Of a stretch of 64,000 nucleotides of DNA, positions 18,613-26,941 are shown piece by piece. The DNA is from Kangiella shandongensis (GTDB taxonomy: Bacteria; Pseudomonadota; Gammaproteobacteria; Enterobacterales; Kangiellaceae). Location: the NCBI RefSeq assembly GCF_020005365.1, contig NZ_JACNML010000001.1:124001-188000 (forward strand), given 5' to 3'. The notes under the pieces were generated by a model. It was not told where the DNA came from. It made no database searches and was given only the letters and a program-made list of their open reading frames with translations. A program made the position numbers and the translations under genes. Numbering within the stretch: the stretch's first letter is position 1; every line of letters starts with the position of its first letter.

Positions 18613-18966
18613 ATGTCGAAATTGACCATATTAGCTGGAGACTTCCCTGTCGGCGCTGGACGTTTCACTATCCGAAACTTCACGCTACCTGGAGACGAGA
18701 ATCACTATTTATGTGAGACCGTAGCAGCCAATCAAATCACAGCTCTGAATAATGCCACTGAAAAACTCCTACTGCTTTTAGATATCAGTGATAGCACCAA
18801 AGAGTTCATAAAAAATGCCAAGCGTGATCAAACATTCTTTATGGCTAAACTGAAGGATGGTCGGCGCTTTGTTGCCTCTACCGACGACAGGACTTTTAAC
18901 AAAATTGTACAAGCTGTTCAACGAGAAACGGATATACCATTAGACAAAACGCCCTCAGCGGCCTAG
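18613..18966 (+). CDS. Conserved-looking protein of unknown function, tandem paralogue B
   Basis: 117 residues, related over its whole length to the protein at 17981: MSKLTILAGDFPVGAGRF, then IRNFTLPGDENHYLCETV, then FFMAKLKDGRRFVASTD. The middle acidic helix of paralogue A is shortened here. GAGGT precedes the ATG by about 7 bases. It has its own upstream region with an inverted repeat and an NsrR-like element, so it may be regulated separately from its twin. Its stop is 4 bases from the end of the convergent epmA. Function unknown. Confidence 0.8.
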   Translation: MSKLTILAGDFPVGAGRFTIRNFTLPGDENHYLCETVAANQITALNNATEKLLLLLDISDSTKEFIKNAKRDQTFFMAKLKDGRRFVASTDDRTFNKIVQAVQRETDIPLDKTPSAA

Positions 18967-18970
18967 TAAT

Positions 18971-19933
18971 TCAAGCCCTGTCCGCTGAAAAGGCGATAAC
19001 ATCCTGCAGTGTGTTTGCTTGAAGCAGAATCATTAAAAGTCGATCAACGCCAAGTGCGACTCCCGAGCAGTCAGGGAGGCCGCGCTCTAATGCAGCAATC
19101 AGGTGCTGATCGATAGTCATCCGAGGCAACCCCTGAGACACCCGCCACTGGTTATCCGCCTCAAAGCGTCGACGCTGCTCTGCGGCATCGGATAATTCAT
19201 AAAACCCATTGGCTAACTCAACACCTTGCCAATAGACCTCAAAACGGCAAGCCACTTCAGGATTATCAGGATTTAAACGCGCCAATGCCGCCTGACTCGC
19301 CGGGTAATCGTAAATACAATCAATGTCACCATTCTGACCGAGCAGTGGCTCAATCCGATCCTCAAACAACAGCACCAGATAATCATCACGCTCCAGCTCC
19401 GAAGGTAGATCGCCCAATAAGTTTCCAGCCAACTCTACCAGTTCAGAGTCGCTTATCGACAAAGGGTTAATATTCAAATAGTGAGTAAACACTTCGGTGT
19501 AATTTCTTTTATTCAAAGCAACCGAAAAGCCTTGCGTTTGCGCTAATGCCTCCAACAATTCAAACACCTGCTCCATCAATTGATGATGGTCAAATCCTTC
19601 GCAATACCACTCGAGCATCGTGAACTCAGGATTATGCCGCTGACCCAACTCATCTTGACGGAAGGACTTACAAATTTGGAAAATGGAGCCGGAACCCGCT
19701 GCCAACAGACGCTTCATGGCGTACTCCGGCGACGTCTGCAAAAAGCCTACGCCGCCCGCAAAGCCGTCTACCTGAAACGACTTCATATATCGATCCGTCA
19801 CACCATGATGACTTAGAAGTGGCGTCTCAACTTCAAGAATATCGCGCTCGGCAAAAAACTGACGGATCTGTACCAACAGCTCAGCACGAGTCTTTAAGGT
19901 TTCAATTGAAGCGGTTGGTTTCCAGTCAGACAT
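18971..19933 (-). CDS. epmA: EF-P--(R)-beta-lysine ligase
   Basis: A 320-residue homologue of the class II lysyl-tRNA synthetase catalytic core without the anticodon-binding domain, as is typical of EpmA (GenX/PoxA). Visible class II motifs are FLQTSPEYAMKRLLAAG, FRQDELGQRHNPEFTMLEWY (motif 2) and GVALGVDRLLMI (motif 3). The enzyme adenylates (R)-beta-lysine and attaches it to Lys34 of EF-P. efp lies 240 bases upstream on the same strand, and epmB, which makes the beta-lysine, is just beyond it. The whole modification cassette is therefore local. epmC, a hydroxylase, was not seen. Confidence 0.95.
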   Translation of the reverse strand: MSDWKPTASIETLKTRAELLVQIRQFFAERDILEVETPLLSHHGVTDRYMKSFQVDGFAGGVGFLQTSPEYAMKRLLAAGSGSIFQICKSFRQDELGQRHNPEFTMLEWYCEGFDHHQLMEQVFELLEALAQTQGFSVALNKRNYTEVFTHYLNINPLSISDSELVELAGNLLGDLPSELERDDYLVLLFEDRIEPLLGQNGDIDCIYDYPASQAALARLNPDNPEVACRFEVYWQGVELANGFYELSDAAEQRRRFEADNQWRVSQGLPRMTIDQHLIAALERGLPDCSGVALGVDRLLMILLQANTLQDVIAFSADRA

Positions 19934-20092
19934 GGTGGTCTCTATATCGATAACAAGGTAGGGTCTGTTCCTTTGGGTACCCTACGTTTGCTAGCTCAGT
20001 AAAGTTTTTGCTAGACAAGACTTACTGCTTTTTGAAACACGGAATGTAATCCACCACCTAGCGCAGGAAAAATATTCTTAGGCAAGGCATCC

Positions 20093-20143
20093 GGTTTAAT
20101 TAGACGCGGAGTTTGCTCTAGCAAATGAGCATCTAATCAAACC
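20093..20143 (-). repeat. Nested inverted repeat between efp and epmA
   Basis: The outer arms GGTTTAATTAGA (20093-20104) and TCTAATCAAACC (20132-20143) pair with one mismatch. Inside them TTTGCT and AGCAAA form a second hairpin with a 2-base loop. It lies 30 bases past the efp stop on the transcribed strand. No T-run follows, so it is more likely an mRNA-processing or stability structure than a simple terminator. Confidence 0.5.
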
Positions 20144-20174
20144 TGATAACAAAGCATAAGGATATTTTAACAAG

Positions 20175-20738
20175 CTAGGCGCGTGAAACGTATTCGCCGG
20201 TACGCGTATCGATTTTCAGTTTGTCGCCAATATTCACAAACAAAGGTACTTTAACGACCGCACCTGTATGCATGGTTGCTGGCTTAGAGCCACCGCTGGA
20301 AGTATCACCACGTAAACCAGGATCGGTATCCGTTACTTCCAGTACAACGAAGTTTGGCGGTGAAACATCAATAGGACGACCATCCCACAGTGTTACCTGG
20401 CACTTGTCCTGTTCAATCAGGTAGTACTGTGCATCCCCAACGGCATTAGAATCTGCCGAGACCTGCTCAAAAGTATTCGGATCCATAAAATACCAGAATT
20501 CTCCATCGTTATAGATATAATCCATATCAGTATCAATAACATCAGCAGTTTCGATACTTTCGCCAGACTTAAAAGTTTTCTCAACAGTACGCCCGGTTAA
20601 TAAGTATAATACCTTTGTTTTACTGAAGGCTTGGCCTTTACCCGGACGAACAAATTGATTATCAACCACTGTACAAGGCTCGCCATCTAACATGATTTTG
20701 GTACCATTGCGTAGGTCGTTAGTTGTAATTGTTCCCAT
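20175..20738 (-). CDS. efp: Translation elongation factor P
   Basis: 187 residues, full-length three-domain EF-P. Its N-terminal loop, RPGKGQAF, carries Lys34, the residue beta-lysylated by EpmA/EpmB. The C-terminus keeps [20 protein letters not shown] relieves ribosome stalling at polyproline stretches. Only 26 bases separate its start from the divergent epmB start, so at least one promoter must lie inside the neighbouring coding region or be very compact. Confidence 0.97.
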   Translation of the reverse strand: MGTITTNDLRNGTKIMLDGEPCTVVDNQFVRPGKGQAFSKTKVLYLLTGRTVEKTFKSGESIETADVIDTDMDYIYNDGEFWYFMDPNTFEQVSADSNAVGDAQYYLIEQDKCQVTLWDGRPIDVSPPNFVVLEVTDTDPGLRGDTSSGGSKPATMHTGAVVKVPLFVNIGDKLKIDTRTGEYVSRA

Positions 20739-20764
20739 GAAATCCTCTAATACTGAATATATTT

Positions 20765-21805
20765 ATGATTCAAAACGTGCAGATTTTAACGCGAAATGAC
20801 TCTTATTGGCAGGACAATGAGTGGAAAAAGTGGCTTTCTGGCGCTTTTTCTTCACCAAACAACCTCCTGCAGCACTTAGAACTGGCTCCAGAGCAGCTGC
20901 CCTATCGGGTTCTGCCCGATCACCCATTTCGCCAGCGCGTGCCTCAACCGTTCGTTGATCGTATGGAAGCCGGTAACCCTGATGATCCATTATTGTTGCA
21001 GGTATTGCCACTGGCGCAAGAAGCAGAGGAAGTCGACGGTTATGTAGAGGATCCTTTAGGCGAACATGACAGTACGTTACCGGGCTTACTGCACAAATAC
21101 CAAAGTCGAGTACTGGTGATGCTGGCTACCGCCTGTGCCGTCAATTGCCGTTATTGCTTTCGCCGCGAGTTTCCCTACTCAGATAACAAGCTGGGCAAAG
21201 GAGACTGGACAGCGATTATCAATTATTTGCAACAAGACGAAGACATTAACGAAGTCATTCTCAGCGGTGGCGATCCGTTAATAGCCAATGACGATTATCT
21301 AGCTGCATTTATCAAACAAATAGAAACTGTAAAACACATTAAACGCTTGCGTATCCACAGCCGCCTTCCCGTGGTTATTCCGCAAAGGATCACCTCAAAA
21401 TTAGTTGAGCTGCTCAGTTCAAGTCGGCTGCAATGCGTATTCGTGACACATATCAATCACCCCAATGAGATCGATGAATTGTTGGGCAAAGCGATGCAGC
21501 GTCTTCACCAGACCGGAATTACCCTATTAAACCAGACAGTGTTACTAAGGCATATCAACGATAATGCCGAGACTCTGGCCGACTTGAGCGAAAAACTATT
21601 CGACAACCACATATTGCCTTATTACCTGCACTTACTGGACAAGGTCAAGGGCTCACATCACTTTGACACCGAGGAAGCGGTGGCCGTTGATATTATGCAA
21701 CAACTCCAGTATCGACTGGCCGGTTTTCTGGTACCCAAATTAGTCCGCGAAGAAGCTGGAAAGCCCCACAAATCCTGGATTGATTTAGCCAATAATAATC
21801 AATAA
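20765..21805 (+). CDS. epmB: EF-P lysine 2,3-aminomutase (radical SAM)
   Basis: A 346-residue radical SAM enzyme of the lysine 2,3-aminomutase family. The cluster motif CAVNCRYCFRR (about residues 123-133) supplies the three Cys, preceded by KYQSRVLVMLATA. SGGDPL follows at about 170. It converts (S)-alpha-lysine to (R)-beta-lysine for EF-P modification. It is short, like EpmB, and lacks the extended C-terminus of catabolic KamA. It lies next to efp and near epmA, which fixes the role. Confidence 0.95.
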   Translation: MIQNVQILTRNDSYWQDNEWKKWLSGAFSSPNNLLQHLELAPEQLPYRVLPDHPFRQRVPQPFVDRMEAGNPDDPLLLQVLPLAQEAEEVDGYVEDPLGEHDSTLPGLLHKYQSRVLVMLATACAVNCRYCFRREFPYSDNKLGKGDWTAIINYLQQDEDINEVILSGGDPLIANDDYLAAFIKQIETVKHIKRLRIHSRLPVVIPQRITSKLVELLSSSRLQCVFVTHINHPNEIDELLGKAMQRLHQTGITLLNQTVLLRHINDNAETLADLSEKLFDNHILPYYLHLLDKVKGSHHFDTEEAVAVDIMQQLQYRLAGFLVPKLVREEAGKPHKSWIDLANNNQ

Positions 21806-21885
21806 GTTAAGCCCCAAACCACTAGCACCGCATGTGACTTTTCGCTAAGATAGTCTTAAACAGCCATAATATACGGGGAAAGATA

Positions 21886-23673
21886 GTGGCGCTTACTCAA
21901 GGAACTGTGGGGCTAACGACTCGAGTCCAGAATGACTCGACTGTGCCTGATATACCCTCATCGATAAAAGAAGCTAAGCACTGGATAGACATGCTACCAG
22001 TCGCGGATATGGGCGAAACTGCCTCGAAAATTTTCCACTATCTGTATGATTTAAACCAATCCTCGTTGGCTCCCAAGACCCGCTTACAAATTCTAGAAGC
22101 GATCAAACCGTCTTGTCTTAACATTCTTAACGCTTTGGCCACGGTATATATCCACAGCCCATTAAAATACTCTCAAAAACTTCAGTCAGCTTCAGAGCTG
22201 GTGCATGCCATTGCCTCTGAAACCGTCTTCGGCTTTAACACGGTAATCGAAGATATTTGTGACGATCCTGCAGCTATAGAGAAATACCAGAAGACCATAC
22301 TCCCTGCAGCTTGTGCCAACAGTTTGCAGTTTCAAGGCTTTATTCAACTACAGCGCTATCAGCTGTATAAAACCGTTGGCTCCAAACTCTGGGTACAACA
22401 AAACATTATCTATAAGTTGGCCCAGAAGTACGATCTGCTCGAGCATAAGCTGAGAAAAGACTCTGCATCACTCGGCACCATCAAAAAGCAACTGCTGATC
22501 AATCTCATGTTGCCGGTATCCAACCCTTACCAGCTGAAACACGGTGAAATAAACGAAGTTTACAACAGCCTGGACGCACTTGCCGAACTGGCGGATCTGC
22601 AGCCTGAGGGCACTCAGGGCTGTTTATTTGCTTTTTTACCTGACAACGATATAGCTCCACAGCCAGTCAATGCAGTAGAACAAGAGTCACTGACGGTAGT
22701 TGGTATTAACTTACAGCAACCAGTTAAAGCCTTGGAGCGTAACTTAAAAAGTAATTCTGAAGGCTTTTTCAGCCGCTTTAAGAAGACCCCCCCCCAGCTC
22801 GAGTTAGATGTCGATTTATCAGAGCACCTGATTACTCACTGGAGCAAAACGCTCAACCGCAACTTCATTCGTATGAACTCACAAGCCAGCACCGAAGTTT
22901 GCATTGGACTGGCAGCTTCTCACCACTTTCTGGTCGAAAAATTAGGAAAAAAGGTTCATGAGCGTTTTTTTGGGCAGAAAAAAAACAAAACAATGGAACT
23001 GGAACCAGAAGTACTACAGCTTGACCAGGATGAAGGTGATAGCCAGCACAGTTTTGTCTGGAAAACACGCTCCAGTGGGATGGGGCTCAGTAGTGAACAG
23101 CAAAAGGATGCTTTCGCCTCTATCTACAAACCCATCAGCAAGGAAGATCAACAACATATCAAAGAAGATAAGCCATTTAAGAATATAAAGACCAGAGCCC
23201 GCTACCAATGGACATCCGGTAGCGTGCGTGATGCCAGCCCAGCTGGTTTCTGCCTGGCATTTGATAAAGCTCCTTCGTCCTACGCCGAAGCCAACGAGCT
23301 TATTACCGTCAAAAACCTAAAAGACCGTCAGGAACAGTATAGCCTGGGCATGATTCGCTGGAATCGTTGGCATAAAGATTCACTATTCCTCATCGGCATT
23401 GAGATTATATCGCCGGAACCAACGCCGGTAAGGGCGACGCTAGATTGGGATTATGCAAAGCCAGCCTATCATCACAATGGCCTCTTGCTACCCGAGATGC
23501 CGAATGTCGGTATTGATGCAACCATTATCTTGCCCCCGCTGGGATATCGCTCGGGACAAACCGTTGCTATCATGACTCCTGACGATGAATTCAAATTAGA
23601 ACTTAACAAGAAGGTTATTGAAACCGATAATTTCATCCAGTTCCAGTTCAGACAGAAACAAAAGCAGTTTTAG
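21886..23673 (+). CDS. Large PilZ-like c-di-GMP signalling protein
   Basis: 595 residues from a GTG with GGGGA about 8 bases upstream. The N-terminal half is helical and opens with SIKEAKHWIDMLPVADMGET, a pattern of the FimW-like/PilZ-containing proteins of Pseudomonas. The C-terminal part from about residue 430 (KTRARYQWTSGSVRDASPAGFCL ... SLGMIRWNRWHKDSLFLIGIEI) looks like a PilZ-type beta-barrel; the RxxxR...DxSxxG signature is only approximate (R-YQW, DASPAG). It lies directly upstream of the FimX-like gene, the layout of a type IV pilus c-di-GMP module. A nine-C tract lies mid-gene at 22787-22795. Function is inferred. Confidence 0.65.
   Translation: MALTQGTVGLTTRVQNDSTVPDIPSSIKEAKHWIDMLPVADMGETASKIFHYLYDLNQSSLAPKTRLQILEAIKPSCLNILNALATVYIHSPLKYSQKLQSASELVHAIASETVFGFNTVIEDICDDPAAIEKYQKTILPAACANSLQFQGFIQLQRYQLYKTVGSKLWVQQNIIYKLAQKYDLLEHKLRKDSASLGTIKKQLLINLMLPVSNPYQLKHGEINEVYNSLDALAELADLQPEGTQGCLFAFLPDNDIAPQPVNAVEQESLTVVGINLQQPVKALERNLKSNSEGFFSRFKKTPPQLELDVDLSEHLITHWSKTLNRNFIRMNSQASTEVCIGLAASHHFLVEKLGKKVHERFFGQKKNKTMELEPEVLQLDQDEGDSQHSFVWKTRSSGMGLSSEQQKDAFASIYKPISKEDQQHIKEDKPFKNIKTRARYQWTSGSVRDASPAGFCLAFDKAPSSYAEANELITVKNLKDRQEQYSLGMIRWNRWHKDSLFLIGIEIISPEPTPVRATLDWDYAKPAYHHNGLLLPEMPNVGIDATIILPPLGYRSGQTVAIMTPDDEFKLELNKKVIETDNFIQFQFRQKQKQF
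22787..22795 (+). repeat. Nine-C homopolymer tract inside the PilZ-like gene
   Basis: C9 within codons Thr-Pro-Pro-Gln, at about residues 301-304. A gain or loss of one C would truncate the protein before its PilZ-like C-terminus. Confidence 0.9.
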
Positions 23674-23792
23674 CCTACGTACGATTGTCATAATCGTGAA
23701 ATATTGTAGAATTTGTGGGCCAGTTACAGTAACCCCCGAGGAAACACTTTAGAATGTAGGCTTGGGGAATAATTAATAATGACTAGATAGCA

Positions 23793-25865
23793 ATGATGAA
23801 AGAAAAGGTTAAACAATCACCGATTAATACAATCATCTTTTCCTCCTCGCCTAATGACAGCGAGCAGGTGGCGAGCCATTTAAAAAATATGGGACTGCCG
23901 ATTCGCCATCAGGTCATTTCAGATAGCGAGCAACTAAAGGACGCGCTACAAACCAAACACTGGCAGCAGGCTATTTTTATTGATGAGCTTGATAATCTAC
24001 CTATCAAGTTAGCGTTAAAACAACTGCGCAGCCAGCCTTATGCCGTTCCGGCTATTCTACTGAGTAATCACTACAGCGAAGAAAAGCGCTTGGAGACGAT
24101 TGCGCAAGGCCTGAAAGACTGTATCCCGACGAAATCACTTGATCTGCTCGCATTATTGGTCAAACGAGAGCAACAACTGGTAAATAGTCTCCAGTCTCTT
24201 GAGCAAGCGAATAAGATTGTTTACGAAACCAATAAGCGTAACGAGTTACTTCTTGACAGCTCAAAAGACGCCATCGCTTATATTCATGACGGTATGCACA
24301 TTTATACCAATCCAACGTATACCAAACGTTTTGGTTATGAAGAAGATGAGATTATCGTTATGACCATTATGGACATCATTGCTGACGACGATAAAGATAA
24401 AATTAAAGCTCTCCTCAAACGCCAGGCACAGGAAGGAACCGAAGTTAGCGAAGTACTCAAAGGCAAAACAGCTTCTGGTGAAGAGTTCGAAGCTGACTTT
24501 ATCATCAGTTCTGCAATTTACGATGATGAAGACTGTGTCCAGCTGCTGGTGCGGGATATTGGAGATCAACAAGAACTGATCAAAAAGCTTAAGGAAGTCA
24601 GCCAGATTGACCAGGTGACCGGTGCATTAAACCGCCCTGCCTTTATGGAACATCTGGAGCAAACCATACTCACGACTCGAAGCAATAAGCAGGAAGCCCT
24701 GCTTTATCTTGTAGAAATTGACAAGTTTATGGATTATCGAAGCAAATTTGGCATTGCCGATTGTGACGTTCTCTTGAAAGATACAGCCGACTGGTTGCGT
24801 GATCATGTGGACAGTAGCGACGTTATTGGACGAATTAGCGACAGTAGTTTCGCAATACTACTCAGCAATACCGAAAAAGCACCTACAGAGTTACCTAAGC
24901 GTCTGTGTCAAGAAATTGAGCAACAATTATTTGAAGTCTCTGGACAGACCCTAAAAGTTAGCTTCAGCGTCGGTGGCGTTCCAAGTAAAGACAATGACGT
25001 TGAGCCCACCAAGTTATTACTTCATGCGACAACTGTAGCTCACAACTTACAGGAAGAAGGCGGTAATAAATATCAGATATTCAACCCTTCTATCGACAGC
25101 CTGCTAAATGAAAAAGAGCGCAAAATTTACGAAGAGTTCACCTTAGCTCGTGAAGAAGGCAAGATGACTCTGTTCTATCAGCCTATGATGAGCCTAAAAG
25201 GTAGCCCGAAAAAGCAGTACATGTGTTACTTCCGCTATCAGCTCAAAGATGGCGGCTGGGGACTGGGCGAAGATATTTTCCCAATTTTTGAAAAAATCGG
25301 AATTGATGCCGATATCGATAAAATCACTCTAAAGCATAGCCTTAAAGTATTGGCCAAAGACCAAGCGAATGGTAACGATAACAAGTTATTCCTGGCGCTT
25401 AATCCAAATACTTTATTGCGAGAGGATCTTGAGAGCTGGTTAGACAAACTAGTCTCTGCAGCCGGTATTAATAGCGAAAACCTTATCTTAACTTTAAAAG
25501 GACATATCGCTAAAACTTACCTGAAAAGAGTGGTTGAGCTGAAAAGCTCTCTTAAGAAAACTGGAGTGCCGTTCTGTCTGTCAGGCATTGATATTGAAGA
25601 TAGTGAGCTGATAGGTTCAATCAAACCACAGTTCGTGGCCTTTGCTCCAAGCTTTATCGACACACTGAAAGAAGAGGGTGCTGAAAAGGTACGGCCTGTT
25701 ATTGATGCCGCAGCAGATATAGAAGCCAAAACCATTATCTCGAATTTAGAAGATGCTTCAACATTAGCGCAGATATGGCCTCTAGGTATTGATTTTGTCA
25801 TGGGTAACTATGTTTCAAAACCGATCCCTAAGCTCAATTATGACTTTGCCGATAGTGACTTCTAA
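23793..25865 (+). CDS. fimX: FimX-like REC-PAS-GGDEF-EAL protein with degenerate active sites
   Basis: 690 residues, essentially the length of Pseudomonas FimX. A receiver-like domain (1-130) lacks the usual phosphoacceptor pocket. A PAS domain (about 150-265) contains IYTNPTYTKRFGYEEDEI. A GGDEF-like domain (about 275-420) has SDSSF in place of GGDEF near 348. An EAL-like domain (about 430-690) has YMCYFR at the ExLxR position near 477 and lost its DDFG motif. It is therefore probably a c-di-GMP receptor/scaffold rather than an enzyme. FimX controls type IV pilus assembly and twitching with PilZ and PilB. Its neighbours are the PilZ-like gene and serB, as in Pseudomonas. No clear Shine-Dalgarno precedes the ATG. 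Confidence 0.85.
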   Translation: MMKEKVKQSPINTIIFSSSPNDSEQVASHLKNMGLPIRHQVISDSEQLKDALQTKHWQQAIFIDELDNLPIKLALKQLRSQPYAVPAILLSNHYSEEKRLETIAQGLKDCIPTKSLDLLALLVKREQQLVNSLQSLEQANKIVYETNKRNELLLDSSKDAIAYIHDGMHIYTNPTYTKRFGYEEDEIIVMTIMDIIADDDKDKIKALLKRQAQEGTEVSEVLKGKTASGEEFEADFIISSAIYDDEDCVQLLVRDIGDQQELIKKLKEVSQIDQVTGALNRPAFMEHLEQTILTTRSNKQEALLYLVEIDKFMDYRSKFGIADCDVLLKDTADWLRDHVDSSDVIGRISDSSFAILLSNTEKAPTELPKRLCQEIEQQLFEVSGQTLKVSFSVGGVPSKDNDVEPTKLLLHATTVAHNLQEEGGNKYQIFNPSIDSLLNEKERKIYEEFTLAREEGKMTLFYQPMMSLKGSPKKQYMCYFRYQLKDGGWGLGEDIFPIFEKIGIDADIDKITLKHSLKVLAKDQANGNDNKLFLALNPNTLLREDLESWLDKLVSAAGINSENLILTLKGHIAKTYLKRVVELKSSLKKTGVPFCLSGIDIEDSELIGSIKPQFVAFAPSFIDTLKEEGAEKVRPVIDAAADIEAKTIISNLEDASTLAQIWPLGIDFVMGNYVSKPIPKLNYDFADSDF

Positions 25866-25886
25866 CACGAATGCTAATCATCGGTT

Positions 25887-25920
25887 AAAAAGGCCCTGCT
25901 GTTATTCAGGGCCTTTTTTT
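25887..25920. terminator. Bidirectional terminator between fimX and serB
   Basis: AAAAGGCCCTG and CAGGGCCTTTT pair around an 8-base loop with A and T runs on both sides. The right arm encodes the last codons and the TGA of serB, so the serB stop is inside the terminator. Confidence 0.9.
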
Positions 25921-26847
25921 GTTAGTGACAGACATAACGGTAAGGATAATATCCTGCAAGGCGTTCATATCAGCGAAGTGCAACACACAGTCCGCCCCCT
26001 CACGCAGGAATGGTTTTGCTTTATAGGCAATACCAAATCCTGCCTCCTGAAGCATCAATAAGTCATTAGCCCCATCGCCTACGGCAATAGTAGCCTGCGG
26101 CTTTAACTGACGGGCCTGCCGCCATTGTAGTAGTGATTCCGCTTTAACAGTTCCGTTAACGATAGGATAGCAGGCTTGACCCGTTAACCGCCCTTGCTCA
26201 AAGTCTAGCTGATTGGAACGAACTTCACTAAAGTCGATCCACTCAGAAAGCGCTCGAGCAAAGACGTCAAAACCACCTGAGGCAATAGCCACCTCTGCCC
26301 CTTGACTTATGACCCAGCGAAGGAAGTCCTCAACCCCGGGCTTAAAACACAGTCGAGCAAGGACCTTTTCCACCGCATCCTGCGGCATGCCCTGGAGCAA
26401 AGCCAGCCTTTTCTCAAAACTTTGATTAAAGTCCAGCTCCCCTAACATTGCAGCCTCAGTAATAGCTGCTACCTGAGACACAACACCTGCTTCTTTAGCC
26501 AGCTCATCAATGACCTCCATCGGGATCAAGGTGGAGTCCATATCAAAAACTGCAAGCTCTACCTTGTCCAGGTAGAAATCCTGCCCCAAAATACAGTAGT
26601 CACACTGTAACTCCTGGGCTAACTCAGACAACGCTCGACGGAAATGATCTGGCTCTTCAGTTGTCATCATCAACGCATTGCATGAGCTATAATGTTGTAG
26701 CCTGGCGTCACATTCTGTAATCTGCTTAACAACAATCCCGAGTTCGTTCAAATACTCCTGAGATTCTCTTAGCCACAGCTCTAACCTCTCCAAAGGTAAG
26801 GGCTGTAACGAAAAGAGTAACCATCGATAGTGTTCGTATTGTTTCAT
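25906..26847 (-). CDS. serB: Phosphoserine phosphatase
   Basis: Haloacid dehalogenase-type phosphatase that makes L-serine from phosphoserine. Motif I is VFDMDSTL (about residues 100-107), motif II IASGG, the Lys region KAESLLQWR, and motif IV VGDGANDLLML. An N-terminal region of about 85 residues resembles the ACT-like part of SerB. I use the ATG at 26847 (MKQYEHYRW). A GTG at 26895 would add 16 residues with no Shine-Dalgarno. It is divergent from the ytjB-like gene, the arrangement known from E. coli serB-ytjB. Confidence 0.95.
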   Translation of the reverse strand: MKQYEHYRWLLFSLQPLPLERLELWLRESQEYLNELGIVVKQITECDARLQHYSSCNALMMTTEEPDHFRRALSELAQELQCDYCILGQDFYLDKVELAVFDMDSTLIPMEVIDELAKEAGVVSQVAAITEAAMLGELDFNQSFEKRLALLQGMPQDAVEKVLARLCFKPGVEDFLRWVISQGAEVAIASGGFDVFARALSEWIDFSEVRSNQLDFEQGRLTGQACYPIVNGTVKAESLLQWRQARQLKPQATIAVGDGANDLLMLQEAGFGIAYKAKPFLREGADCVLHFADMNALQDIILTVMSVTNKKRP

Positions 26848-26910
26848 TTTTCCACATTCATTGCGAAGCCGAACTGGGTCGTGCTTCTCTGCCACATAAT
26901 CTGTGATATA

Positions 26911-26919
26911 TTATCCACA
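26911..26919 (+). promoter_or_regulatory. Perfect DnaA-box 9-mer in the serB/ytjB-like intergenic region
   Basis: TTATCCACA matches the consensus exactly. It lies between the divergent starts of serB and the ytjB-like gene. About half an exact 9-mer of this kind is expected by chance in a window this size, so it is not evidence of an origin by itself. Confidence 0.3.
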
Positions 26920-26941
26920 AATAAGCGCACTATGTAACTTC

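Noticed and set aside
19958-19985. GTAGGGT / ACCCTAC inverted repeat upstream of epmA
   Set aside because: A 7-base stem with a 14-base loop and no T-run or recognised operator pattern is too weak to annotate as a feature.
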